Notes: generated from the letters alone by a model not told the origin. A stretch of DNA of 64,000 nucleotides from Actinomadura parmotrematis (GCF_019458805.1 NZ_JAIBOA010000034.1:1-64000); one strand, 5' to 3'. Counted from the stretch's first letter, positions 42,719 to 51,844 are shown. Translations and numbers: made by a program.

Positions 42719-43401
42719 GCGGGCGTGACCTTCTTGCGGGGGCCCGGCTCCTTGGCGTCGGGCCGGCGCAGGTAGAGCGGCTCGGGCGCGGTCAGGTCGG
42801 GGCCCTTGCGGCCCGACAGCCGGACGATCGCGAGCTCGGCGAGCGCCGCCGCCGACGGCAGCAGCGGCGCGAAGCCGTCCCCGGTGCCGCCGAGCACCTC
42901 CGGGTAGAGCGCCGCGCCCTCGCCGATGACCGGCAGCCCGTCCGGCACGCCCGCGCGGACGTCGGCGGGCGGGCCGACGGCCGGGCCGGCGGTGCGGACG
43001 GCGGCGGAGGCGTAGCGCGCCCAGTAGACCTCCTTGCGGCGCGCGTCGGTCGCGACGGCGAACGGCGCGTCCCGCCCGGACGCCCAGGCGATCACGTCCA
43101 GCGAGCAGACGCCGTGCACCGGGACGCGGAGCGCGTCGCCCATCGCGCGCGCGGTGGCGAGACCGACGCGGAGGCCCGTGTAGGGGCCGGGACCGGTGCC
43201 GACGACGAGGGCCGACAGGTCGCCGGGGACCGCGCCCGCGTCCGCGAGCACGCCCGCGACGGCGGGCACCAGCAGCTCGGTGTGCTTGCGGGTGCGGGCC
43301 TCCTCGACGGCGCCGCGGCAGCGCACGCCCTCGCCGGGGGTCCACTCGTACAGCGCCACCGTGACGGCCGCCGTAGCGGTGTCGAAAGCCAAGACCAGCA
43401 C
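42715..43401 (-). CDS. tsaB: TsaB, partner of TsaD in t6A synthesis
   Basis: The protein has 228 residues. The ASKHA N-terminal strand VLAFDTATAAVTVALYEWTP and VVGTGPGPYTGLRVGLATAR are diagnostic of TsaB, which lacks TsaD's metal ligands. It forms the TsaB-TsaD heterodimer activated by TsaE. GTG 43401 starts the frame and no good ribosome site is visible; TAGGCT lies 8 nt upstream, so a leaderless start is possible. The tsaB-rimI-tsaD genes overlap by 4 bp each. Confidence 0.94.
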   Translation of the reverse strand: MLVLAFDTATAAVTVALYEWTPGEGVRCRGAVEEARTRKHTELLVPAVAGVLADAGAVPGDLSALVVGTGPGPYTGLRVGLATARAMGDALRVPVHGVCSLDVIAWASGRDAPFAVATDARRKEVYWARYASAAVRTAGPAVGPPADVRAGVPDGLPVIGEGAALYPEVLGGTGDGFAPLLPSAAALAELAIVRLSGRKGPDLTAPEPLYLRRPDAKEPGPRKKVTPA

Positions 43402-43442
43402 GCCACGGAAGCCTAGCCGAGTGCGGGCGTGCTACCGCCCGG

Positions 43443-44627
43443 TCAGGACCTGTTCAGCGCGTCCACCATGCCGCGGGCCGCCTCGGTGGCGCCGCCGATG
43501 GCCTTCCCGGCGCTCAGCGGGGTGCCGTCCTCGCCGCCGTCGCCGCCCGAGTAGTGCACGGTGATCAGCACGTTGGCCAGCCGGACGTTGGCGACGGCCT
43601 CGCCCGACTCCTCGCCCCGGTCCACGCTGTAGACGACGTAGCCCTCGTCGCCGAGGCCGTCCAGGGGCTTCTTCTCGGCGATCTCCTGGCCGGCGAGCAG
43701 CGCCTTGCCCGACTCGTCGGCCGTCCGCTCGCCGGTGAACGCCTTGCGGGCCGCCTCGGTCGGGGTGTCGGCGGAGGTGCCCGCGACGGAGCGCAGCTCC
43801 ACGGTGAGCTGCCGCTTGTGGTCGCCGGTGTAGGCGCCCCACACGCACTGGTTCTGCCGGTCGTTGCTCTGGTAGTTGTCGGCCTGGGTGCGGTCGGCGC
43901 CCGGCGCGAGCCGGCCCGCGATCGCGGCCGGCAGCGTCGCGCAGGCGTCCGGCATCAGCGACCGCTCGCCCTTGGCCGACGGGCTGCTCTCGGCGGCGCC
44001 GGTGCCGACGACCTGGCCCGCGTCGTGCCCGCCCGTGCCGCCGACGCCGCGCAGGATCGCGAACGCCGCGAGCACGCACACGCCGACCGCCGCGACGAGG
44101 CCGCCGAGCAGCACGAACAGGCCGCCGCCGCGGCGCCGCTCGCGCACCCGGTGGCTGCCGGACGCGCTCCGGCGCCCGCCCGATCGCGGGGGCCCGCCGG
44201 CGCGGCGCTCGCCCGTCCGGTACCCGCCGGAGGCGTGCTCGCCGCTGTCGTACCCGGCGCCGTAGGGGCTCGCCCGGTAGGCGTCGCTCCGCCCGGCGCC
44301 CGCGGCGGCGCCCGGGTCGCGGCCGGCCCGGTACCCGCCGGACACCCGGTCGTCGCTGGACCGGTACTCGCCGGTGCGGTACCCGGCGGGGCGGTAGGGC
44401 TCCTGCGGGCCCGACGTCAGCGGGTCGCCGTAGCCGCCGGTGTAGGGGCCGCCGGAGTAGGGGCCGCCGGAGTACGGTCCGGTGTCGCGGGGACGCCCGC
44501 GGTCGCCCTCGTCCATTCGGTACCCCTCCGTGCTGCCCGGCCCACCCGCCGAGGGGCCGCCGCCCGAGAGGGGACGACCGCCGTAGCTGTCCGTGCGGTC
44601 GCTCCCGCCGCGGTGGCTGCCACTCAC
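43443..44627 (-). CDS. Gly/Tyr-rich membrane protein with DUF3558-like extracytoplasmic domain
   Basis: The protein has 394 residues. The first ~165 are low-complexity Gly/Arg/Tyr/Ser, including SGGPYSGGPYTGGYGDPL. One membrane helix lies at 170-192 (LFVLLGGLVAAVGVCVLAAF) after HRVRERRR. The outer domain has a cysteine pair (MPDACATLPAAIAGRLAPGA and QNQCVWGAYTGDHKRQL) spaced as in DUF3558-type actinobacterial proteins. Location in the membrane with the C-terminus outside is predicted. GTG 44627 has GGAG 9 nt upstream. It lies between tsaE and tsaB but has its own leader region. Confidence 0.78.
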   Translation of the reverse strand: MSGSHRGGSDRTDSYGGRPLSGGGPSAGGPGSTEGYRMDEGDRGRPRDTGPYSGGPYSGGPYTGGYGDPLTSGPQEPYRPAGYRTGEYRSSDDRVSGGYRAGRDPGAAAGAGRSDAYRASPYGAGYDSGEHASGGYRTGERRAGGPPRSGGRRSASGSHRVRERRRGGGLFVLLGGLVAAVGVCVLAAFAILRGVGGTGGHDAGQVVGTGAAESSPSAKGERSLMPDACATLPAAIAGRLAPGADRTQADNYQSNDRQNQCVWGAYTGDHKRQLTVELRSVAGTSADTPTEAARKAFTGERTADESGKALLAGQEIAEKKPLDGLGDEGYVVYSVDRGEESGEAVANVRLANVLITVHYSGGDGGEDGTPLSAGKAIGGATEAARGMVDALNRS

Positions 44628-44758
44628 CGGATTGCACTCCTATGCCTAGAGCAATCAGTTATGCCGCGAAGGTGAGGTTCGCTCCGGCAAAGAGTACGAC
44701 ATGTCGCCGTAATCTGGTCGGATCACACTTACGTAAATTTACGAAGAACTTTCGTCTT
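44628..44758. promoter_or_regulatory. Promoter region with CGTAAATTTACG palindrome
   Basis: This 131-bp gap before the DUF3558-like gene is A+T-rich for the genome. It holds a perfect 12-bp palindrome CGTAAATTTACG (44732-44743) and an inverted pair GATTGC (44631-44636) / GCAATC (44652-44657) near the start codon. These are candidate operator sites; no regulator can be named. Confidence 0.4.
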
Positions 44759-45289
44759 CTACCGCAGGTCGGCGGCCGCGCCGGCCCAGCGCTGACCGAC
44801 ACCGGTCAGCCGGACGGTGCGCTCCTCGCCCGCGTCCGCCCCGCCCCGCGAAATGACGATCTCCAGACGATCTTCGGTGAGGGCCTCGGCGAGGCCCTCC
44901 CCCCATTCCACGATGGTGACCGACGCGTCCACCGAGGCGTCCAGGTCGAGGTCGTCCAGCTCGGCGTGGCCGCCCAGCCGGTAGGCGTCCACGTGCACGA
45001 GGGCCGGGCCGCCCGCCAGCGACGGGTGCACCCGCGCGATGACGAAGGTCGGCGAGGTGACCGGCCCGCGCACCTTCAGCCCCTCCCCGATCCCCTGCGT
45101 CAGCGTGGTCTTGCCGGCGCCGAGGTCGCCGGTCAGCACCACCAGGTCCCCGGCGCGCAGCAGCCCGCCCAGCCGGACGCCGAGCGCCCGCATGTCCTCC
45201 GCCGTCGGCACGGTCGTCTCCACCGGCCACTCCCCCCGCTCGCGCTCCACCGGCCGCTCCCCCCGCTCCCGCTCCGCCGGGCCCGTCAC
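44759..45289 (-). CDS. tsaE: TsaE, ATPase of t6A synthesis
   Basis: The protein has 176 residues. Walker A is LTGDLGAGKTTLTQGIGEGL (about 54-66), SPTFVIARVH is the switch region, VHVDAYRLGGHAELDDLDLD the Walker B region, and VTIVEWGEGLAEALTEDRLE follows. The N-terminus carries an unusual exact-frame duplication, ERERGERPV then ERERGEWPV (residues 6-23). GTG 45289 overlaps the hydrolase stop (GTGA); real initiation could be further in, for instance near V27. It activates TsaB-TsaD. Confidence 0.92.
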   Translation of the reverse strand: MTGPAERERGERPVERERGEWPVETTVPTAEDMRALGVRLGGLLRAGDLVVLTGDLGAGKTTLTQGIGEGLKVRGPVTSPTFVIARVHPSLAGGPALVHVDAYRLGGHAELDDLDLDASVDASVTIVEWGEGLAEALTEDRLEIVISRGGADAGEERTVRLTGVGQRWAGAAADLR

Positions 45290-46362
45290 GCCGTCCGCTC
45301 CCGGGCGCCCGGCCGGACCCGCTCCGCCATCCGCCGCACCGCCCCGGTCACCACGCCCGGATACTCCAGCGGCAGCACGTGCCCCGCCTCGTCGATCTCG
45401 GTGAGCTCGGCGTCCGGCAGCGCCGCGGCGATGCGCCGGCCGTGCTCGGCCGGGGTGAGCCGGTCCCGCCCCGCCACCAGCACGCTGACCGGCACCCTAC
45501 CGACGACCGGCAGCGCTGCGGCCTTGTCGTGCGCGACGAGCGTCGGGTAGAACTCGGCGATCACGTCGATCGGCGTCCGCCGGATCATCCCCTCCAGGAA
45601 CCCGACCACGCTCGGGCTGACGCGCTTGTCGGCGAACGCCATCTTGCGCGTCACCACGAACGCCAGGTCGGCGCCGAGGCCGCGGGCCCGGTCCACCAGC
45701 TCGTGCCGGCGGCCGAGACCGCGCAGCGTCCCCGGCGTGAACGGCCGGATCGCCTTGGCGAGCACGAGCGGCAGCCCGAGCGTCATCTCCCGCATGTCCC
45801 CCGCCGAGGTGTTCACCAGCACCACCCCGACGATCTGGGTCCCGAACAGCTCGGGGTGCCGCTCGGCCAGCGCCATGATCGTCATGCCGCCCATGGAGTG
45901 CCCGGCGAGCACGACGGGCGTCCCCGGCCGGACGGTCGCGCGCAGCACCGCGGCCAGGTCGGCGCCGGTCTGGTCGACGGTGGCGTGCGCCAGGTCGCTC
46001 CGCCCCGAGTCGCCGTGGCTCCGCTGGTCCCAGAACACCGCGCGGAGGCCCGGCTCGCCGCGCAGGTCGCGCCGCTGGTAGTGCCAGGTGTGCCGGGTGA
46101 GGGTGTAGCCGTGGCAGAACACGACGGTGAGCGGCGCGTCGTCCGGCCCGTCGACCTCCGCGTGCAGCGGCACGCCGTCGTCGGCGACGACCTCGACGGG
46201 CCGCCCGGTGAGCTCGCCGAACGGCTCGTCCCGGTCGGGGTCGGGCCGCAGCCGGACCCGGCCGACGGCCAGGTGCCGCAGCCCGACGGCCGCGCCGATG
46301 CCGGCCGCGCCGGCGCCCGCGACCGCCCCCGCGATGATCGTCCGCTTACGCCTGCCGTCCAT
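45286..46362 (-). CDS. Alpha/beta-fold hydrolase with N-terminal membrane anchor
   Basis: The protein has 358 residues. The N-terminal RRKRTIIAGAVAGAGAAGIG is a signal-anchor. The hydrolase fold has the oxyanion strand VVFCHGYTLTRHTWHYQ, nucleophile elbow VLAGHSMGGMTIMALAERHP, acid in VLVAGRDRLTPAEHG and histidine in EIDEAGHVLPLEYP. The substrate is unknown. The position between alr and tsaE is conserved in actinobacteria. ATG 46362 lies 17 bp inside the end of alr, and the stop overlaps the tsaE start. Confidence 0.9.
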   Translation of the reverse strand: MDGRRKRTIIAGAVAGAGAAGIGAAVGLRHLAVGRVRLRPDPDRDEPFGELTGRPVEVVADDGVPLHAEVDGPDDAPLTVVFCHGYTLTRHTWHYQRRDLRGEPGLRAVFWDQRSHGDSGRSDLAHATVDQTGADLAAVLRATVRPGTPVVLAGHSMGGMTIMALAERHPELFGTQIVGVVLVNTSAGDMREMTLGLPLVLAKAIRPFTPGTLRGLGRRHELVDRARGLGADLAFVVTRKMAFADKRVSPSVVGFLEGMIRRTPIDVIAEFYPTLVAHDKAAALPVVGRVPVSVLVAGRDRLTPAEHGRRIAAALPDAELTEIDEAGHVLPLEYPGVVTGAVRRMAERVRPGARERTA

Positions 46363-47515
46363 CCCCGTTCCCTTCGCCCCGCTCCGCCGCGGCGAGCCGC
46401 CCCGTGTAGACCCGGGGGACGCGCGGCCCGATCCGGGTGACGACCTCGTAGGAGATCGTGCCGAGCGCGTCCGCCCAGTCCTGCGCGGTCGGCTCGCCCC
46501 GGTCGCCCGGCCCGAACAGGAGGACCTCCTCGCCCGCGGCGAGCCGGTCGTCCCCGAGGTCGATGACGAACTGGTCCATGCACACCCGCCCGGCGATGCG
46601 GCGGCGCCGCCCGCCGGCGAGGACCTCCAGCAGGTTCGACCCGTGCCGGGGGACGCCGTCGCCGTACCCGGCGGGGACCACCGCAAGCGTCGTCTCCGCC
46701 TCGGTCGTGTAGGTGTGGCCGTACGACACGCCGCTGCCCGCCGGGACCCGCTTCACCAGCGCCGTCTCGGCCGCCAGCGTCATCGCGGGCCGCAGCCCGA
46801 AGCCGCCGATCTGCGGCACCGGCGTGAGGCCGTAGGTGGCGATGCCCGGCCGCACCAGGTCGTAGTGCGCGTCGGGCCTGGTCAGGATGGCCGCCGAGTT
46901 CGCCAGGTGGCGCACCTCGGGCCGCAGCCCGGCCCGCTCGGCGTGCGCGAGCAGCTCGGTGAACACCTTGTGCTGGGCGTCGTTGGCGGGGTGTTCGGGC
47001 TCGTCCGCGCACGCCAGGTGCGACATGATCCCGGCGACCCGGACGGTCCCCTCGGCCTCGGCGGCGAGCGCCGCGTCCACCAGCGCGGGCCAGTCGGCGG
47101 GCCCGGCGCCGCCCCGGCTCATCCCGGTGTCGGCCTTCAGGTGGACGCGGGCCGGGCGGCCCGCGGCGCGGGCGGCGGCCGCCACCTCGGCGAGCAGCAC
47201 CGCCGAACCGGCGGTGACGTCGACGTCCTGCGCGATCAGCTCCCCGTACGGCTCGCCCGGCACGCCGATGCAGACGAGGATCGGCACGCCCGCCACGCCT
47301 TCGGCGCGCAGCCGCAGCGCCTCGGCGACCTTGGCGACGCCGAGCCAGGTCGCGCCGCCGGCGAGCGCGGCGCGCGCCGCCGGCGCCAGGCCGTGACCGT
47401 ACGCCTCGGCCTTCACCATCGCCATCACCGCGGCGCCCCCGGCGCGCTCGCGCAGCAGGGCGATGTTGTGGGCGATGGCGTCCAGGTCGACGCGCGCTTC
47501 GGCAGGACTTCTCAT
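46346..47515 (-). CDS. alr: Alanine racemase
   Basis: The protein has 389 residues. The PLP lysine is in VMAMVKAEAYGHGLAPAARA, the catalytic tyrosine in SYGHTYTTEAETTLAVVPAG and the GIATYGLTP motif is present. It interconverts L- and D-alanine for peptidoglycan. The common KADAYGHG appears here as KAEAYGHG, a conservative change. ATG 47515 is used; GTG 47521 is two codons upstream. Same strand as nnr and acpS, 97 bp after nnr. Confidence 0.95.
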   Translation of the reverse strand: MRSPAEARVDLDAIAHNIALLRERAGGAAVMAMVKAEAYGHGLAPAARAALAGGATWLGVAKVAEALRLRAEGVAGVPILVCIGVPGEPYGELIAQDVDVTAGSAVLLAEVAAAARAAGRPARVHLKADTGMSRGGAGPADWPALVDAALAAEAEGTVRVAGIMSHLACADEPEHPANDAQHKVFTELLAHAERAGLRPEVRHLANSAAILTRPDAHYDLVRPGIATYGLTPVPQIGGFGLRPAMTLAAETALVKRVPAGSGVSYGHTYTTEAETTLAVVPAGYGDGVPRHGSNLLEVLAGGRRRRIAGRVCMDQFVIDLGDDRLAAGEEVLLFGPGDRGEPTAQDWADALGTISYEVVTRIGPRVPRVYTGRLAAAERGEGNGDGRQA

Positions 47516-47612
47516 GGTCACCCAGTGTGCCCGCCCGCGGGCGGTGCACGGAGCAGGGAGCGCCCGGTGGCGCCGCCTCGTCCCGATTGGACGGCCCGCC
47601 GCGCCGCCCGGT

Positions 47613-49079
47613 TCAGTCCAGGGTGCGGAACGCCCGCGGCAGCGCGGTGACCACGTCGAACGCGCTGATCGGCGCCTGCCCGTACTCCTCGGGCCCGCCC
47701 GCCGCGGCGATGCGGGCGGCCAGGCCGTGCAGGTAGGCGCCCGCCGCTGCCGCGTCCAGCGCCGCCATGCCGCCCGCCAGCAGCGCCCCGACCAGCCCCG
47801 ACAGGACGTCGCCGGTGCCGGCCGTCGCGAGCCGCGGCGTCCCCGTCGGGTTCACCCGGACCGGCCGGTCCTGCTCGGCGACCAGCGTGGTCGAGCCCTT
47901 CAGCAGCACCGTCGCGCCCAGCTCGGCGGCGGCGCGGCGGGCGTGCTCCAGGCGGCGCGCCTCGATCACGTCGCGGTCCACGCCGATCAGCCGGGACAGC
48001 TCCCCGGCGTGCGGGGTGAGGACCGTCGGGGCGTCCCGCGCCAGCAGGTCGCGGCGGCGCGCGAGGACGGTCAGCCCGTCGGCGTCCACCAGCACCGGCA
48101 CGTCGGTGGCGAGGGCCTGGGTCACCAGCTCCTCGGCGGCCTCCCCCGTCCCGAGGCCGGGGCCGACGACCCACGCCTGCACCCGCCCGACGCCCGCCAG
48201 CGCCTTCGGCTCCGGTTCGATCACCGTCGTGACGGCCTCCGGCCAGCGCCGCCGCACCAGCTCGACGGGGTGCTCCACCGACGCGAACCGCACCATCCCG
48301 GCGCCCGCGTGCACGGCGGCGCCCGTGCTCAGCACCGCCGCGCCGGTGTACTGGTCGCTCCCCGCGACGATGCCGACGACGCCGCGCCGGTACTTGTCGG
48401 ACTCGGCGCCCGGCTCGGGCACCAGCACGTCCGACGGCCGCGCCGCGACGACGTCCGGGTCGGGCAGGTCGGCGCCGAGCCCGATGTCGACGAGCTCGAC
48501 GACGCCGCAGCGGTCGGCGCCCGGATCGATCAGCAGGCCCGGCTTGTAGGTCCCGAACGTGACGGTGACGTCGGCGTGCACGGCCTCGCCGTCCACGCGT
48601 CCGGTGCCGGCGTCCACGCCGCTCGGCACGTCGCAGGCGACGACGGTGCCCTCCGCCGCCGACGCGAGCCGCGCCAGGGTCGCGTGCGGCTCGCGCAGCG
48701 CGCCGGTGCCGCCGATGCCGGTCAGCCCGTCGATGATCAGGTCGGCCCGCGCGACGGCGCCCGCGGCGTCGTCCAGCACCCGGCCGCCCGCGGCGCGCAG
48801 CGCGGCGAGCCCGCCCTCGTGCACCGTGTCGGCCGCCCGCACCACGCCGACCCGGGCGCCCCGCCGGGCGAGCCGCGCCCCCGCGTACAGGGCGTCGCCG
48901 CCGTTGGCGCCGCCGCCGACCAGCAGCACCACCTCGGCGCCGTAGACGCGCGGCAGCAGCCTGACGCAGACCGCGGCGAGACCGGCCGCGGCGCGCCGCA
49001 TCAGCGCGCCGTCCGGCAGCCGTGCCATCAGGGCCTGCTCGGCCGCCCTGACCTTGCCGACCTCGTGTGCGAACCGCAT
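47613..49079 (-). CDS. nnr: Bifunctional NAD(P)H-hydrate epimerase / ADP-dependent dehydratase
   Basis: The protein has 488 residues. The N-terminal YjeF epimerase domain contains VVLLVGGGANGGDALYAGAR and DLIIDGLTGIGG; the C-terminal ribokinase-like dehydratase contains YRRGVVGIVAGSDQYTGAAV, VLTPHAGELSRLIG, LLKGSTTLVAEQ and TAGTGDVLSGLVGALLAGG. It repairs hydrated NAD(P)H. It lies 6 nt downstream of acpS and upstream of alr, the usual actinobacterial order. Confidence 0.95.
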   Translation of the reverse strand: MRFAHEVGKVRAAEQALMARLPDGALMRRAAAGLAAVCVRLLPRVYGAEVVLLVGGGANGGDALYAGARLARRGARVGVVRAADTVHEGGLAALRAAGGRVLDDAAGAVARADLIIDGLTGIGGTGALREPHATLARLASAAEGTVVACDVPSGVDAGTGRVDGEAVHADVTVTFGTYKPGLLIDPGADRCGVVELVDIGLGADLPDPDVVAARPSDVLVPEPGAESDKYRRGVVGIVAGSDQYTGAAVLSTGAAVHAGAGMVRFASVEHPVELVRRRWPEAVTTVIEPEPKALAGVGRVQAWVVGPGLGTGEAAEELVTQALATDVPVLVDADGLTVLARRRDLLARDAPTVLTPHAGELSRLIGVDRDVIEARRLEHARRAAAELGATVLLKGSTTLVAEQDRPVRVNPTGTPRLATAGTGDVLSGLVGALLAGGMAALDAAAAGAYLHGLAARIAAAGGPEEYGQAPISAFDVVTALPRAFRTLD

Positions 49080-49085
49080 CGCGCC

Positions 49086-49445
49086 CTACCCCTCAAGGCT
49101 CTCGGCGATCACGACGGCCGTCGCGATGCCGCCGTCGTGACTCAGCGAGACGTGCCAGCGGGTGACGCCGCGCGCGGCCGCCGCCGCGGCCACCGTCCCC
49201 CGCACGTGCAGGACCGGCCGGCCGCCCTCCGCGCGCCGCACCTCGGCGTCGGTCCAGAGCAGCCCGCGCGGCGCGCCGAGCGCCTTGGCGAGCGCCTCCT
49301 TGGCGGCGAACCGGGCGGCCAGCGACCGTCCGGGCAGCCCGCGCTCGGCCGCGGTGAACAGCCGGTCGCGCAGCCCCGGAGTGCGCTCCAGCGACCGCTC
49401 GAACCGGGCGATGTCCGCGACGTCGATCCCCACACCCACGATCAC
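49086..49445 (-). CDS. acpS: Holo-[acyl-carrier-protein] synthase AcpS
   Basis: The protein has 119 residues. GVGIDVADIARFERSLERTP holds the Mg-binding Asp; FAAKEALAKALGAPRGLLW holds the second Glu-Lys; WHVSLSHDGGIATAVVIAES completes the fold. It transfers 4'-phosphopantetheine from CoA to acyl carrier proteins. The 4'-phosphopantetheine supply gene coaA is at 54552 in this window. GTG 49445; it is 28 nt after the cyclase-fold gene. Confidence 0.95.
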   Translation of the reverse strand: MIVGVGIDVADIARFERSLERTPGLRDRLFTAAERGLPGRSLAARFAAKEALAKALGAPRGLLWTDAEVRRAEGGRPVLHVRGTVAAAAAARGVTRWHVSLSHDGGIATAVVIAESLEG

Positions 49446-49473
49446 ATACCCAGGGTGCCACGCCGCTCACCCG

Positions 49474-50133
49474 TCAGGCCGCCGGCGGCCCCGCCGGCAC
49501 CGCCCGCAGCACCGGCGCCGCCTCCAGCGCCCGCGCCTCCGGCACGTGCACCCAGCCCTGCCGGCGCCGCCCGCCGACGAGCACCCGCACGTCCGGCAGG
49601 TACCCGTCGCAGGGGATGCCCTCGTACCCGTGCCGGACGACGCACCGGTAGATCTCGTCGCTCACCACCACCGCCAGCGGCCCCGCCGCGCACCGCAGCC
49701 GCCGCTTGAGCTGCCGCGCGTCCAGCAGCCGGCACGCCACGTCCAGCGCCTCGCCGAAGTAGCCGAACTCGTCGCGGTGCACCTCCCCGGCGTGCACGAC
49801 GGCCCGCAGCCGGAGCCCCCGGCTCGGCCACTCCTCGGCCGGCAGCGCGCGGTCGTACTCCGCCAGCAGCCGGTGCAGCTCGGGCACGAACCGGCTGAGC
49901 AGGTAGGTCTTCGGCACCTCGTCGCTCGGGCGGACCAGCACCAGCGCGCCGTCCCCCCGGTCCTCGAACGGCTCGCACCGCGCGGGCCCGACCCCGGCCC
50001 GCTCCAGCGCGGCGCACAGCATCGCGTGGACGGCCCGCCGCAGGTCGCCCCTGATCGGATCGGTGCGGAGCGGGCTCGTCGACCCCTCGATGTCGACGGC
50101 GATGATGCTCCGGTGCAGGGGAAGCAGGTCCAC
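49474..50133 (-). CDS. Nucleotidyl-cyclase-fold protein
   Basis: The protein has 219 residues. RSIIAVDIEGSTSPLRTDPI carries the first metal Asp of class III cyclases and EPFEDRGDGALVLVRPSDEV the second (DRGDG). FGYFGEALDVACRLLDARQL corresponds to the transition-state helix but has Asp where cyclases have the conserved Asn; the Arg is kept. It is a single domain without sensor. It may be an altered cyclase or a pseudoenzyme. GTG 50133 has GGAGG 5-6 nt upstream. Two adjacent hairpins lie in its promoter region. Confidence 0.75.
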   Translation of the reverse strand: MDLLPLHRSIIAVDIEGSTSPLRTDPIRGDLRRAVHAMLCAALERAGVGPARCEPFEDRGDGALVLVRPSDEVPKTYLLSRFVPELHRLLAEYDRALPAEEWPSRGLRLRAVVHAGEVHRDEFGYFGEALDVACRLLDARQLKRRLRCAAGPLAVVVSDEIYRCVVRHGYEGIPCDGYLPDVRVLVGGRRRQGWVHVPEARALEAAPVLRAVPAGPPAA

Positions 50134-50764
50134 CGGACCCTCCGTAATCTCCCGGCCCCCGCCGGGGTCGGTCCACCTGTCCCGCGGACAGGCCGCCAGC
50201 AGAAGGCCACGCCGCCGCGTGGCCGGAGAACGCCCGCCGCCACACCGTCGGGGCCGCGCGCACATGCCGCTGCCGCGCCGCCTCGCGGAACGGCGCGGTC
50301 GTTCGCTCAGGGGTTCCAGTCGCTCTGGCCGCTACCAGGAGTGTGCGCGAACGCAACTATCCATGCAAGTTTCACGCAGCCAGACAACCCTTATCCCCAA
50401 GGCCATACCGACGCCCCGCGGCCAACGCACCCCGCCACCCATGCCACCCGCGAACACGGAGAGCAACCAGAACGCACCCGAGCGAAGGTGACGATCGAGC
50501 GGCCATCCTCTGCTCAGACGAAGAAAAAGAACCTTTCTGGCTTCTCAGGTCGCCGACCACAGCGCTTCTCCCCGCACAGCCCCGCAGAACCATGGCCTTG
50601 CCACCATAGGTGCGCTAACGTAAATGGCTCTGCAACTTTCACACTCCCGCTGACCTGTCCGTGCGCGCCCCTTGCCCATGCCAGGATCAAAGGGTGACCC
50701 TGGTGACGATCCCTGGCCATCACCCCCCACAATCTGTGAGCCCCTCCAGCAGAGGTCGGCAGCC
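50134..50764. other. 631-bp divergent region with two hairpins and TGCAA boxes
   Basis: No ORF with genome-typical codon use is present. CCTGTCC-CGC-GGACAGG (50176-50192) and GGCCACGC-CGCC-GCGTGGCC (50205-50224) are adjacent perfect dyads upstream of the cyclase-fold gene. Further on, TGCAAGTTTCAC (50364-50375) and TGCAACTTTCAC (50631-50642) are near-identical boxes that may be operators for the XRE regulator. TAACGT (50616) could be a -10 box. The segment around 50520-50545 is A-rich. Confidence 0.5.
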
Positions 50765-51649
50765 ATGAGCAGCTCACGAGGCCCCACCGTCCGCCAGCGC
50801 CGCCTCGGGTCCGAGCTGCGCGCGCTTCGCGAGGGCATGCGATTCAAAGGCGACGAGGTGGCGCACCGCCTTTCCTGGTCGACCGCAAAGGTCAGCCGCC
50901 TGGAGAACGCGAGAACGGGCGCACGGGTCGACGACGTGGTCGAGCTGCTGAAGCTGTACGGCGTGACCGGCGACCGGCGCGACGACCTCGTCAAACTGGC
51001 CGAATCCGCCACGGAGCGCGGCTGGTGGGAGGACTACCCGTCCGTCAACCCGGCCTACGCCGAGCTCATCGCGATCGAGAGCGATGCCAGCACCGCCCTG
51101 TGCTGGGAGAACCTGGTCGTGCACGGCCTGCTCCAGACAAGGGAGTACGCCCTCTCCCTCAGCCGGGGATGGAACGTCCTGAAACCCACGCACGAACGGG
51201 AGATCCAGCGCTGGGTGGACGTGCGGATGCGACGGCAGAAGGTGCTCGACAGTGAAACCCCCCTGCACATGGACGTCATTTTCGACGAGGCCGTGCTCCG
51301 CCGGAAAGTCGGGGAAGACAAGGTCATGACCGACCAGCTGGCCCATCTGGTGGAAATGGCGAACCGGCCCAACATCGAGATCAGGGTCTTCCCCCTGGAC
51401 GAAGTGCAGCCGATCTCCAGCCCCCCTTTCACGCTGATGAGGTTCGAGCGCAAGTACGGAACGTCGTTCCCCGATATCGTGCACACCGAGAGCATCAGCT
51501 TCGTCTACGTCCACGAAGAGAAGGAGACCTTCCAGTACGATCTCTCCTTCACCGCCCTCAGGAAGAAGGCGCTGCCGCCCGCGCCGTCCCTCGCCTTCCT
51601 GGAGGACATGCACGCCCAATGGCAGGAGAGAAGCCAGAAGGCGACATGA
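50765..51649 (+). CDS. XRE-family HTH regulator with DUF5753 domain
   Basis: The protein has 294 residues. The N-terminal HTH is RRLGSELRALREGMRFKGDE then VAHRLSWSTAKVSRLENART. The remainder is the DUF5753 sensor domain: ESDASTALCWENLVVHGLLQ, TREYALSLSRGWNVLKPTHE, EIQRWVDVRMRRQKVL and IEIRVFPLDEVQPIS. Such regulators pair with DUF397 proteins in development and antibiotic control (as in the Streptomyces whiJ-type sets). Two DUF397 genes follow. ATG 50765 has AGAGG upstream. Third-position GC is lower than in neighbouring genes. Confidence 0.9.
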   Translation: MSSSRGPTVRQRRLGSELRALREGMRFKGDEVAHRLSWSTAKVSRLENARTGARVDDVVELLKLYGVTGDRRDDLVKLAESATERGWWEDYPSVNPAYAELIAIESDASTALCWENLVVHGLLQTREYALSLSRGWNVLKPTHEREIQRWVDVRMRRQKVLDSETPLHMDVIFDEAVLRRKVGEDKVMTDQLAHLVEMANRPNIEIRVFPLDEVQPISSPPFTLMRFERKYGTSFPDIVHTESISFVYVHEEKETFQYDLSFTALRKKALPPAPSLAFLEDMHAQWQERSQKAT

Positions 51650-51844
51650 GGGCACGATCCGCCATGACACGGCGGATCGGGGAACTATCCCCTGGCACCT
51701 CGCTCAGCACCCTTTGATGGACTACAGTTCCGCCCATCTCTTCGTGCCGCGCGCAGGGGAGGCTCCTCGCTTTTCGGCACTCTCACGCCCACTGCGATCC
51801 CTGCTGCGCGCTCGAAACCGGACACAGAAAGCGTTAGGTGCGCA

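Noticed and set aside
44732..44743. CGTAAATTTACG as a phage or plasmid attachment core
   Set aside because: No integrase, tRNA or second copy was seen nearby; kept only as a possible operator.
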